The position numbers and the translations under genes were made by a program. The notes beneath the pieces are model-generated. The model worked only from the letters and a program-made list of their open reading frames with translations, searched no databases and was not told the DNA's origin. From Litorivivens sp041624475 (lineage in GTDB: Bacteria; Pseudomonadota; Gammaproteobacteria; Pseudomonadales; Spongiibacteraceae), in assembly GCF_041624475.1 (NCBI RefSeq), contig NZ_JBFJUX010000014.1, forward strand, positions 1-64,000: a stretch of DNA of 64,000 bases. Reading direction: 5' to 3'. Every line of letters begins with the position of its first letter. Positions within the stretch are counted from its first letter, which is position 1. Below are positions 8,252 to 16,629 of the stretch, piece after piece.

Positions 8252-9124
8252 ATGTCTCAAACAGAAATTTCGACCGGATCAGTCAGTCTGGGCGGCCTGC
8301 AATTCAGCTACCGGGAGGCCGGCACGGGCCCCCTGGTGCTGTGCCTGCACGGCTTTCCCGACACCGCCCACAGTTTTGATGAGTTGCTGCCGGTGCTGGC
8401 ACAGGCGGGTTACCGGGCCGTGGCGCCTTTTATGCGCGGTTACCACCCCAGCGGCGTGCCCGCAGACGGTGACTATGCGATAACCACTCTCGCCGGGGAT
8501 GCCTTGGCCTTGATTGATGCCCTTGGTGAGAAAGACGCGGTATTGATCGGTCACGACTGGGGCGGCTTCGCTGCCTATACAGCGGCCAATCTGGCGCCGG
8601 AGAAGGTGCGCAAGCTGGTGGTGATTGCGGTGCCGCACATGGGGGCTACCCGGCAATCCTTCGCGCAGCTGCGTCGATCCTGGTACGTGTGGCTGTTCCA
8701 GTTGCCCTGGTTGCCCGAGCGTCTGGTCAAGCGGGGGGATTACGCCTTTATTGACCGCCTGTATCGAAGCTGGTCGCCGAACTGGGATGAGGCCGAGTTC
8801 AGGCTGGACCCGGTGAAAGCGGCGCTGGCGGCGCCGGGCGGACTTCGTGCGGCCCTCGGCTACTACAGACGGATGATTCGGGGTGCCAGCCGTGACGTAT
8901 ATGATGCTCTGTCAAAAACCACCTCTGTGCCCGCGCTTTGGTTTGTGGGCGAAGCCGATGGCAGCATTGGCCCGGAGGTTTTTGTCGATACGGCACAGGC
9001 CTGCAGCGGCTCCTTTGAGCTGGTGAGCTTGCCCGGTGTGGGGCATTTTGTGCACCGTGAGGCCCCGCAGGTTTTTCAGCAAAAGGTAATGGCCTTCCTG
9101 TCGGAAGCTGAACCTGCACAGTAA
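8252..9124 (+). CDS. Epoxide-hydrolase-like alpha/beta hydrolase
   Basis: A 290-residue alpha/beta hydrolase. The oxyanion motif HGFPD is at about residue 34, and the nucleophile elbow GHDWGG carries Asp instead of Ser, as in epoxide hydrolases and haloalkane dehalogenases. The base is in PGVGHFVHREAP near the C-terminus. It begins 2 bp after the PHA-synthase-like stop, so it is the last member of the four-gene overlapping operon. Hydrolysis of an epoxide or similar ester intermediate is likely; the natural substrate is not evident. Confidence 0.8.
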   Translation: MSQTEISTGSVSLGGLQFSYREAGTGPLVLCLHGFPDTAHSFDELLPVLAQAGYRAVAPFMRGYHPSGVPADGDYAITTLAGDALALIDALGEKDAVLIGHDWGGFAAYTAANLAPEKVRKLVVIAVPHMGATRQSFAQLRRSWYVWLFQLPWLPERLVKRGDYAFIDRLYRSWSPNWDEAEFRLDPVKAALAAPGGLRAALGYYRRMIRGASRDVYDALSKTTSVPALWFVGEADGSIGPEVFVDTAQACSGSFELVSLPGVGHFVHREAPQVFQQKVMAFLSEAEPAQ

Positions 9125-9165
9125 GTGCTGCATAAAAGCCGACATACATACAAAAAGGTAAACGC

Positions 9166-10881
9166 ATGACTACGGAACAGAACTGGGATCACAGCGTCGA
9201 CGTACTGGTTGTCGGCAGCGGCAATGGCGCGCTGACGGCCGCATTGAGCTGCTATGAAATGGGTACCCGCGATGTTCTGGTGATCGAAAAGTCAGATCTG
9301 GTCGGCGGTACCAGCGCCAGTTCCGGCGGTGGGGTGTGGATTCCCTGCAACCGATACGCCAAAGAAGCCGGTGCCCAGGATTCCTTCGAAGACGCCAAAA
9401 AATACCTGCTCAACACCACCCCCGAGGGTGATGTGCCCGAAGAGATGGTCGATGCCTACCTGAACAACGGCCCGAAAATGGTCGACTTCATGCACGAGCG
9501 CACCCATATGCGCTACGAGTCGCTGGAGCACTACCCAGATTATTACACCAATGTGGAAGGCTCTCGCACCGGTCACCGCAGTATGGAGCCGGCGCGCTTT
9601 GATTCCTCACTGCTGGGTGGGGATGTGAAAAAGCTGCGTCCCACCCACCATATGATGCGTCTGTTCAATCGCATCTATTTCACTCAGGTGGAAGCGGCCC
9701 TACTGACCGTGCAGGGGCCGGGCTGGATCAAGCTGACCATGAAGCTGCTTGCCAGCTATTTTCTGGATCTTCCCTGGCTTCTCAAGGGTCAGGGGCGCAG
9801 CCGTAAGATCTGTACCGGCGCGGCCGGTGTCGCCCGGCTGTGGTACTCGCTGAAAGAGCGCGATATTCCGCTGTGGACTGAAACGGCCATGGAGTCGCTG
9901 ATCGACGAGGACGGCAAGGTCATCGGCGCCATCATCACTAAAAATGGCCAGAAGATGCGGGTACAGGCGCGCAAGGGTGTAGTGCTGGCCGCGGGTGGAT
10001 TTGAAAAAAATCAGGCCATGCGCGAGCAGTATCTGCCGGCGCCCACCGATACCGACTGGAGCGGCGGGGTAGCGACCAATACTGGCGATGCGATCAACGA
10101 GGGTTTGCGTCTGGGCGCGGCGACCCGACTGATGGACGGGGCCTGGTGGTGTACCACCATTTCTGTGCCCGGTGAGCCAGCACCCCGGCTCAGCGTGATG
10201 GAAAAATCCTATCCCGGTTCCTGCATCGTCAATATGCGCGGCCAGCGCTTTGCCAATGAGTCCCAGAACTATATGGCTTTCCAGAAAGACCTGTACAAGG
10301 TGCATACCGAGGAAGCGCCCTGTTCGCCCATGTATCAGGTCTTCGATGCCCGCTTCCGCCGCGACTACATCGTAGGACCGCTGATGACCGCCTCGCTCAA
10401 GCCCGATTGGACCATTCCCAAAGAGTGGTTTGAGACCAAGCTGGTGGGCAAGGCCAACACAATTCGCGAGCTGGCCGAGCAGCTGGATATTGATCCGGAT
10501 AATCTGGAGCAGACCGTGGCGAATATGAACCGCTATGCCAAAGACGGCAAGGACCCGGAATTCCAGCGCGGTGACTCGGCCTACGACCGCTACTACGGCG
10601 ACCCCCGTTTTGAGCCCAACCCCTGCCTGGGCGCCATCGATGAGGCACCGTTTTACGCGATCCGCCTGGACGCCGGTGATTTCGGCACCCAGGGTGGTCT
10701 GGCGACGAACCCGGACGCTCAGGTGACCCGGGAAGACGGCAGCGTGATCGAAGGACTGTACGCGGTGGGCAACTGCTCGGCGGCGGTACTGCCCACCTAT
10801 CCCGGTCCCGGCTCGACGCTTGGCCCGGCCATGACCTTTGCCTACCAGGCGGCCAAGCACATCACCGGCTACCGCGATTGA
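9166..10881 (+). CDS. FAD-dependent 3-ketosteroid dehydrogenase-like oxidoreductase
   Basis: A 571-residue flavoprotein of the fumarate reductase/3-ketosteroid-1-dehydrogenase family. The N-terminal FAD-binding motif is VVGSGNGALTAA with a following IEKSDLVGGTSASSGGG. The C-terminal active-site segment has the Y-P-x-x-G pattern (Tyr545, Gly549) followed by STLGPAMTFAY, which matches Tyr487/Gly491 of actinobacterial KstD. It probably introduces a double bond into ring A of a ketosteroid or a similar cyclic ketone. It lies 41 bp after the epoxide-hydrolase-like gene, so it is plausibly the operon's last gene. A paralogue lies on the minus strand at 26873-28609. Exact substrate uncertain. Confidence 0.8.
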   Translation: MTTEQNWDHSVDVLVVGSGNGALTAALSCYEMGTRDVLVIEKSDLVGGTSASSGGGVWIPCNRYAKEAGAQDSFEDAKKYLLNTTPEGDVPEEMVDAYLNNGPKMVDFMHERTHMRYESLEHYPDYYTNVEGSRTGHRSMEPARFDSSLLGGDVKKLRPTHHMMRLFNRIYFTQVEAALLTVQGPGWIKLTMKLLASYFLDLPWLLKGQGRSRKICTGAAGVARLWYSLKERDIPLWTETAMESLIDEDGKVIGAIITKNGQKMRVQARKGVVLAAGGFEKNQAMREQYLPAPTDTDWSGGVATNTGDAINEGLRLGAATRLMDGAWWCTTISVPGEPAPRLSVMEKSYPGSCIVNMRGQRFANESQNYMAFQKDLYKVHTEEAPCSPMYQVFDARFRRDYIVGPLMTASLKPDWTIPKEWFETKLVGKANTIRELAEQLDIDPDNLEQTVANMNRYAKDGKDPEFQRGDSAYDRYYGDPRFEPNPCLGAIDEAPFYAIRLDAGDFGTQGGLATNPDAQVTREDGSVIEGLYAVGNCSAAVLPTYPGPGSTLGPAMTFAYQAAKHITGYRD

Positions 10882-10964
10882 CCCTTGGAGCTTTGCACTC
10901 TAAAGGTGCAACGCTCTCTGTCCTCTTGTTTTTCTGCCTCATGCCGATGCGCTCGGCTAAGTAC

Positions 10965-10993
10965 TTGCGTTAGTTGGCTTTAATAATTATTAA
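10965..10993 (+). promoter_or_regulatory. Candidate promoter of the WS/DGAT gene
   Basis: In the 279-bp gap ahead of the WS/DGAT gene, TTGCGT (10965-10970) and TATTAA (10988-10993) lie 17 bp apart in an AT-rich patch. This fits a sigma-70 promoter and implies a leader of about 160 nt. No other gene is visible in the gap. The call rests on consensus alone. Confidence 0.35.
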
Positions 10994-11160
10994 CTTTTGG
11001 TAGTTATCGCCAAAACAAGCCAACGGCGCGCGCCAAATCAGCTAAACTACTCATTTCCAATAGTCTGTAACGTTTCGGCCGTAGCCTTGAGGGGCCGGCA
11101 GTGAGTTGTACCGGTTACAGTCGATGTAAGGGATAACAGAACAGGACGGTACCACCCCCG

Positions 11161-12954
11161 ATGAAACAGCTTGGCATTATTGATTCAGCCTTTGTAAACT
11201 TGGAACACCCGCTGACCCCCCAGCATATTGGCGGTCTCGGGATCTATGATCAGTCGACGTCGCCCGAGGGCAAAGTGCGCTTCAAGGGCGTGATTGCCAA
11301 CTTTGAGCAGCGCCTGATGAAACAGCCCATCTTTCGTTCGCGGCTGGTGCGCACCCCCGGCAACCTGGACCGACCCTATTGGGTTCAGGACGCCAACTTT
11401 GATGTGGAATTCCATATCCGTCATATCGCCCTGCCCAAGCCGGGCGACTGGCGCCAGCTCTGCATTCTGGTCTCGCGCCTCCATGCCCGGCCGCTGGATA
11501 TGACGCGCCCGCTGTGGGAGGCCTATATCATTGAAGGCCTAGACAATATTGTCGATGTGCCCAAGGGCGCCTTTGCCATCTACACCAAGATGCATCACTC
11601 GCTGGTAGACGGTGCCGGCGGCGCCTCTTTCATGTCTGCGATTCACGATCTGGAGCCCGACCCCAAGCCCGACACCAGCCGCACCACCATCATGGTGGAT
11701 ACGCCGCCGAGCGCGGGTTATCTGGCCGCCGCGACCACCGTGAATCAGGTGAAGAACTCCTTCAAGATGGCCAAGGGGGCCGTCGGTCTGGCAAAGGATC
11801 TGGGTAAATTTGCCCTCGGTGTGGCGCGCAAGGAGATCCCCCTGCCGTCAATCAATTCGCCAAAGACCCGCTTCAATAATCCGGTCGGCCCTTACCGGGC
11901 CTTTGATGCCGCCGAGTTCCCGCTGGAGGACATCAAGGCCATCAAGAACGCGGTGGGCTGCAAGATCAACGACGTGGTGCTGGCGATTGTGGCCGGTGGC
12001 ATGCGCGGTTATCTGGAAAGTATGGGTGAGCTGCCGGAAGAGAGCCTGGCGGTATCGGTGCCGCTGAATATGCGCACCCGCCGTGGCGTGACTGAGGACA
12101 ACAACCAGATTGGTTCGGTCTTCCTCGATGTGCACACCAATATCAAGGATCCGATTGAGCGCATCAAGGCGATCATGAAGAGTGCAGACGAAGCGAAAAC
12201 CTACGGCGAAGCCTCGCCGCTGGTCGACGTACTGAAAGTGACCGGCATGTTCTCGCCGGCCCTGACCAAGCCGCTGATCAATATGTACATCGATAATCAG
12301 CTGTGCAAGCACGTGCCGGCCAATATTTCGGGCGTGGTGTCCAATGTGGCTGGGCCTCCCTTCCCGCTCTATTCCGCCGGTGCGAAGATGGTGCGCTATT
12401 ACGGCATGGGTCTGTTGACGCCGGGCATGGGCATGTTCAACCTCGCCTTCAGTTCCAACGGTCTGTTGACCGTGTCGGTGCTGGCGGACCGGGATACCAT
12501 GAATGATCCGTCGGTCTATGTGGATTTTCTCTACGAGACCTTCGAAGAGATGAAGGAGGCAGCCACGAAACTGGCGGCGGGCGAAAAAGCCAAGCCCGAC
12601 AACGTGAAGCCTCTGGTGCAAGCCAAGCCGGCCCCGAAGAAGCGTGCTGCCGCCAGCGGCAAGAAAAAAGTTGCCAGCGCCAAGGTGACCAAGCCGGCTC
12701 CGAAGGCGCCGCCGCGTAAGGCTAAGGCCGTAAAAAGTTCGGCCAGCAAGCGCAAGCAGGCCAGCCCCTCAGAGCTGGACACGGCTCGCTCGGTGGCCAG
12801 TGAGGTGAAATCGTCCAGCGAAAAACCGGCAGCTAAGGCAAAAACCAAGCCGGCGCCCAAAGCCCCGGTGCAAAAGGCCAAATCAAACGGCCAGTCAGTC
12901 AGCTCGATCTTCGCCACCGATGAAGAGACCCGCAAGGATAACGCGCTGCACTGA
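11161..12954 (+). CDS. Wax ester synthase/diacylglycerol acyltransferase (WS/DGAT) with lysine-rich tail
   Basis: A 597-residue acyltransferase making wax esters and/or triacylglycerol from acyl-CoA. The catalytic motif HHSLVDG (residues 145-151) is intact, as are the N-terminal PQHIGGL and the C-terminal ISGVVSNVAGPPFPLY region. Family members are usually about 450-480 residues. The extra 122 residues (476-597) are a low-complexity tail of Lys, Ala and Pro repeats (PAPKK, PAPKAPP, KAKTKPAPK), like AlgP/PhaF histone-like tails. Such tails bind DNA in PhaF-type phasins and could tie lipid granules to the nucleoid. It stands alone behind its own probable promoter and is followed by a strong terminator. 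Confidence 0.92.
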   Translation: MKQLGIIDSAFVNLEHPLTPQHIGGLGIYDQSTSPEGKVRFKGVIANFEQRLMKQPIFRSRLVRTPGNLDRPYWVQDANFDVEFHIRHIALPKPGDWRQLCILVSRLHARPLDMTRPLWEAYIIEGLDNIVDVPKGAFAIYTKMHHSLVDGAGGASFMSAIHDLEPDPKPDTSRTTIMVDTPPSAGYLAAATTVNQVKNSFKMAKGAVGLAKDLGKFALGVARKEIPLPSINSPKTRFNNPVGPYRAFDAAEFPLEDIKAIKNAVGCKINDVVLAIVAGGMRGYLESMGELPEESLAVSVPLNMRTRRGVTEDNNQIGSVFLDVHTNIKDPIERIKAIMKSADEAKTYGEASPLVDVLKVTGMFSPALTKPLINMYIDNQLCKHVPANISGVVSNVAGPPFPLYSAGAKMVRYYGMGLLTPGMGMFNLAFSSNGLLTVSVLADRDTMNDPSVYVDFLYETFEEMKEAATKLAAGEKAKPDNVKPLVQAKPAPKKRAAASGKKKVASAKVTKPAPKAPPRKAKAVKSSASKRKQASPSELDTARSVASEVKSSSEKPAAKAKTKPAPKAPVQKAKSNGQSVSSIFATDEETRKDNALH

Positions 12955-12982
12955 GTTGCCCGCCGACCATTGCTGAAAACTG

Positions 12983-13018
12983 AAAAGCCCGGTTGTGGAA
13001 ACGCAGCCGGGCTTTTTT
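12983..13018 (+). terminator. Rho-independent terminator (probably bidirectional)
   Basis: AAGCCCGG (12985-12992) pairs with CCGGGCTT (13007-13014) across a 14-nt loop. It is followed by TTTT on the plus strand and preceded by AAAA, so it can stop both the WS/DGAT transcript and the convergent iron operon. Confidence 0.9.
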
Positions 13019-13037
13019 GTGGCTGTAAAAAGCGGGC

Positions 13038-14408
13038 TCAGCTAATCCGTATATACCCCATCAACCCCGTCTTCATATGCTCGATCACATGGCAGTGATA
13101 CATCCAGCTACCGGGGTTGTCGGCGACAAAGGCGATTCTGGCGCGCTCGTTTTTCTCCAGCAAAATCGTGTCTGTGAAAAACGGCGTGATGGTTTTCCGG
13201 TCCGAGCTGAGCACTTTGAAGATCAGGCCGTGCAAATGAATCGGGTGGCCGTGGGGAGTGGCGTTGTGCAACTCGAATATATAGCTCTTGCCCAGTGACA
13301 GTTGGGCCAGCGGTTCCGGCAGGTTGGCGCTGTGCATGCCGGCCCAGGCGCGCCGGTTGATGGTCCAGAATTCATGATGGGCGTGACCGTCCTTGGAGAC
13401 GGGCGTCATTGCTCCTGCCCATTCAAAGACAAAACGGTGGGTTTCGGCTTGTGAGAGATCGGGTTCAGATACCGGGTTAGCCGGCAGTGTCGGAATCGGG
13501 GGTGGGCTGCCACTGCGCAGTGGCGCGGTGGTGCGCAGGCTGCAGACCTTTTGCAGAAAGCGGCCTTTCCTATCGTAGATGGGAATTTCCACGCCGGCCT
13601 CAGTGGGAGTGTGCAAGCCCAGGTCGAGGCGCATGCCGACGCCGAGGTCGTGGACGTCCAGTGCCTGCAGCGGCACAGGCATGGCATCAATGGCTATGAC
13701 GCTGGCGGGGGTGTCGCCCAGGCTGATGGCGAACTGACGGCTGTTATCCATATTCAACAGGCGAAGACGCACCGTGGCATTGGCGGGCACCGCAATCTCG
13801 GGTAGCTGCAAGCCATTGACGGTGGCGACATTGCCCAGCGTGCCGGCGCGGGCGGCGTGGCGCGGTTCGGACAACGGCATAAAGCTGCCGTCGCTGTTCA
13901 ATCGCCAGTCTTTGAAGCCCACAATCACATCGGCATCGAAGGCGGGCTTGTTCCTTTCTTCGACAATCAGGGCGCCGACCATCCCCCGGCCCAGTTGTTC
14001 GATGCTGTGCATGTGAGGGTGGTACCAGAAGGTACCGGCGTCGGGACAGGTGAATTCATAGTCAAAGGTTGCGCCGGGTTTGACTGGTGGCTGGGTGAGG
14101 TAGGGTACCCCGTCCATGGCATTGTCGAGTCGGATGCCGTGCCAGTGAATCGTGGTTTCCTGGGGCAGTTTGTTGATGAAGTGAATGCGCAGTCGTTCGC
14201 CCTGGCGGGTGCGGATTACCGGCGCCGGAAACTGGCCGTTAAAGGTCAACAGCGGACTGGTGGTATCCGGCAGTACCGGCAGCGACTGTTCTTCAGCGGT
14301 GAGAATATAGTCGTACTGCGGTTGCCGCGACAGACTCAGGCTGAGCTGGGGGCTGGCGGTCAGCACGGCAGCCTGCAGGGAGTGTTGCAGAAATCGACGT
14401 CGTTTCAT
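13038..14408 (-). CDS. Multicopper oxidase (SufI/CopA-like), Tat-exported
   Basis: A 456-residue multicopper oxidase. The N-terminus MKRRRFLQ followed by a hydrophobic stretch is a twin-arginine signal, so folded copper enzyme is sent to the periplasm. Copper ligands are visible in order: HWH (88-90), WYHPHMH (128-134), HPIHLHG (388-394) and HCHVIEHMKTGLM (438-450), with Cys439, His444 and Met449 as type 1 ligands. Its ATG overlaps the DUF1513 stop by 4 bp, making it the last gene of the imelysin iron operon. This suggests a ferroxidase role, which is inference; copper tolerance is the alternative. Confidence 0.88.
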   Translation of the reverse strand: MKRRRFLQHSLQAAVLTASPQLSLSLSRQPQYDYILTAEEQSLPVLPDTTSPLLTFNGQFPAPVIRTRQGERLRIHFINKLPQETTIHWHGIRLDNAMDGVPYLTQPPVKPGATFDYEFTCPDAGTFWYHPHMHSIEQLGRGMVGALIVEERNKPAFDADVIVGFKDWRLNSDGSFMPLSEPRHAARAGTLGNVATVNGLQLPEIAVPANATVRLRLLNMDNSRQFAISLGDTPASVIAIDAMPVPLQALDVHDLGVGMRLDLGLHTPTEAGVEIPIYDRKGRFLQKVCSLRTTAPLRSGSPPPIPTLPANPVSEPDLSQAETHRFVFEWAGAMTPVSKDGHAHHEFWTINRRAWAGMHSANLPEPLAQLSLGKSYIFELHNATPHGHPIHLHGLIFKVLSSDRKTITPFFTDTILLEKNERARIAFVADNPGSWMYHCHVIEHMKTGLMGYIRIS

Positions 14409-15493
14409 GAACTCACTTTCAGATGGTTGTCCCAGCGCAGCTCGGCGACCCGGCCGGTCAGGCTGAGGCCCTGTTGATTAAACTGTACCAGCTGACCGCG
14501 GCCGTTGCTGGTGATGAAGGTGCCGGCTTTTGCGTCAAAGGCGGCGCCGGCGACGTCACTGAGCTGTTCCAGTTGTTGAAACTCGCCGTTGCGCCAGAGG
14601 CTGATGCAGCCGCCGCGGGGTGAGGTGGCGATCACCGCGTCACCGGCGCAGGCCACGCTGGCAATGTAGTTGTGATGCTGGCGCCAGACCGGGTCGGTCG
14701 CGGTCAGGGCCTGCAGGCGGTCTTCACCGCGATGACGAAACAGCAGGGGCAAGGCCAGCGTCGGGTCGCCTTCAAACTGGGCCCCGACCACCACCTCGCC
14801 ATCGCGGCTGACATCAAGATGGCGCAGGCTCAACTGATGGTGGGGCGGCTGCCACTGCCCGAGGAGTGTTCCATCACGGCTGTCGATGTAGCTGAGGTTG
14901 GGCTGCATGGTCTCAAGGTTGAGCTTGTCGCGGTTGGAGCCGGGCAGGGTGAGGATACCGCCGTTGGCGACCACCACCGTTGTGTCGTCGGGCAGCGTGG
15001 CGAGCTGGTGTGGGCCAATCCCGCCGCTGTCGAGTTCGCCGACCCTGCGGTAGCCGTCGCGGCAATCGTAAACCCCGATAAGGCCCCTGCCGCCGCTGGC
15101 GTAATCATTTTCGGTGGTCAACAGCAGGGCGTTGTTATTGACCAAGGTGCCGTGGCCGTAGAAATGCCTCCCTGCCGGGCTGGCTATGCGCGCCTGAAGT
15201 GCGCCGGTGTCTGCGTCGAGCACTGTCAGCCAGTTGCCGGGGCGGCGCGCAAAATACAGGGCGCTGCGGGTCAGCGGATTGAGCAGCACATCGTGACCGC
15301 GACCGGGGCAGGGCACCTTGAATTGCAATGCGCCGTCGGCCCAGCAGCAGAGAAAGTGTTGGTTCGCGCGGTCGCTGGCGGCGGAATAAATCCGGCGCGC
15401 AGTGCCGGGCCAGACTGCGGCTGTCGCGCCGAGGGCAAGCCCCGCCAGTGTTGCCCCCAGCAGCTGTCGGCGGGAAAGCTCAATCGCCGTCAT
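14405..15493 (-). CDS. DUF1513 family protein, Tat-exported
   Basis: A 362-residue periplasmic protein of the DUF1513 family, built as a WD40/YncE-like beta propeller (repeated L-x-V-x-D-x-x-T-G-like blades). The start is set at ATG 15493 because the twin-arginine signal SRRQLLGATLAGLALG begins right after it; a longer reading to 15667 would add residues with no signal character that overlap the upstream gene. It overlaps the imelysin stop by 14 bp. DUF1513 proteins are habitual companions of imelysin and DUF1111 genes in iron-regulated loci (for example PA4370-PA4373 of Pseudomonas aeruginosa). Molecular function unknown. Confidence 0.82.
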   Translation of the reverse strand: MTAIELSRRQLLGATLAGLALGATAAVWPGTARRIYSAASDRANQHFLCCWADGALQFKVPCPGRGHDVLLNPLTRSALYFARRPGNWLTVLDADTGALQARIASPAGRHFYGHGTLVNNNALLLTTENDYASGGRGLIGVYDCRDGYRRVGELDSGGIGPHQLATLPDDTTVVVANGGILTLPGSNRDKLNLETMQPNLSYIDSRDGTLLGQWQPPHHQLSLRHLDVSRDGEVVVGAQFEGDPTLALPLLFRHRGEDRLQALTATDPVWRQHHNYIASVACAGDAVIATSPRGGCISLWRNGEFQQLEQLSDVAGAAFDAKAGTFITSNGRGQLVQFNQQGLSLTGRVAELRWDNHLKVSS

Positions 15494-16574
15494 TGGCATT
15501 GAACCCCAGCGTAATGCCCAGCGTTGTGGGGATTTCTCGTTTAAAGGCTGCCAGTAATTCCCCGAGTGTCTGATGCAGGGTGTTGATGGCGGTTTGGTTG
15601 ACAGCCTCATTGTGATTTTCCGACAGGCTGCCTTCGATACTGGCCGTCGCGCTGATGGCCCGGTCAAACAGAGCGGTCACCTGCTGGCTGAGCTCCTCCT
15701 TGCCGCGACGACTCAACAGCTCTTCCAGGCCAGCGCCGTCGCCGGCGCTGTAGAGCAGTTGCAGGCTGTGCAGGTTAATGAGAATGGCCTCGCGGGATTG
15801 TTTGCTGCGCCACCATTCCAGGAGAAAGGGGTTGGCTTGCCCGGCGCTCGAAAGCCCCAGTGGGCGCTCAAGCTTGTCGCGCTTGATGCGCTCCAAACCG
15901 TAAACAAGGGTTTCAATCAGGGCGCCAATCGCGGCATTTCTATCCGGGTAAGCCAGGTTGTCGGGGCCGGGGCTTTGCCACGTTCCGAGATAGTTGCCTC
16001 CCTTCGGATGCCAGCGCTGGTAGAGATCGTCAGCCACTTGGTGAAGGTTGGTGGCGGCGGCACGGAGGTGATCGCAATAGGGTTGGCCTTCATCGCGCAA
16101 GAGCTTCTCCGCCGGCTTGTCGTAGAGTAGATACTCCATCGCCGACAGGCCCTGAATAACCACGCTGGCCTCCTGCAAGGCGGGCAGAGTGATGGCGTCG
16201 TCACCTTTCACAAACTGTTCGGTCTTGCGGGCTATCAGGTTTTTCCGGTCCGGCCAGAACTGCACTTTCCAGGCCCGGTTGCCTTCGGTGACAGGCCCGA
16301 ACTGGATACTCTGGATGCCTTCCCAGCCGTTCATGGCCCCAACCCAACGATTGCGCAGGGCGGCCAGATCGGTGCTGCTCCGCGTTCGCTGCGAGCAAAA
16401 GGCGCTGCTGCTCTGGGCGAGAGTCAGGGATTCGGCGAGAAACTTTTCATGCAGGGGCAGCAGCGCCTGGCTGCCAGTGGCCTGCAATAATTGTTGTTCC
16501 GGTGTCTTGCCGCAGGCGCTGAGGAAAATGCAGACCGCGAGCAAGAATGTGAATCGGGTTGGTAGTCGCGTCAT
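15480..16574 (-). CDS. Imelysin-family lipoprotein (second copy)
   Basis: A 364-residue imelysin (peptidase M75-like/EfeO-like) protein with a lipoprotein signal ending in the lipobox LSACG, so it is anchored in the periplasm. The start at 16574 places the signal at the very N-terminus; an in-frame start at 16601 would add nine residues. The usual GxHxxE signature is replaced by GLSAME, so the conserved histidine is missing while the glutamate is kept. Imelysins are iron-regulated and are thought to bind iron or haem. It follows the DUF1111 gene by 55 bp and overlaps the DUF1513 gene. Confidence 0.82.
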   Translation of the reverse strand: MTRLPTRFTFLLAVCIFLSACGKTPEQQLLQATGSQALLPLHEKFLAESLTLAQSSSAFCSQRTRSSTDLAALRNRWVGAMNGWEGIQSIQFGPVTEGNRAWKVQFWPDRKNLIARKTEQFVKGDDAITLPALQEASVVIQGLSAMEYLLYDKPAEKLLRDEGQPYCDHLRAAATNLHQVADDLYQRWHPKGGNYLGTWQSPGPDNLAYPDRNAAIGALIETLVYGLERIKRDKLERPLGLSSAGQANPFLLEWWRSKQSREAILINLHSLQLLYSAGDGAGLEELLSRRGKEELSQQVTALFDRAISATASIEGSLSENHNEAVNQTAINTLHQTLGELLAAFKREIPTTLGITLGFNANDGD

Positions 16575-16629
16575 GGTTGAGTCGCTTGTCGATTGAGTCA
16601 CTGGGTGGCTGACGTAAACATGTGTGTGG

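Noticed and set aside
9700..10860. 386-codon minus-strand ORF
   Set aside because: It is an antisense shadow of the KstD-like gene, has no ribosome-binding site or recognisable domain, and the plus-strand protein is clearly real.
10900..10916. TTGCAC/GTGCAA hairpin after the KstD-like gene as a terminator
   Set aside because: Short stem and no adjacent T run; not strong enough to list.
11848..12621. 257-codon minus-strand ORF
   Set aside because: Antisense of the WS/DGAT gene; no domain and His-rich shadow composition.
14672..15502. 276-codon plus-strand ORF
   Set aside because: Antisense to the DUF1513 gene, which has a twin-arginine signal and family match.
15494..15667. Upstream extension of the DUF1513 gene
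   Set aside because: It would bury the twin-arginine signal and lie inside the imelysin gene; ATG 15493 is better.
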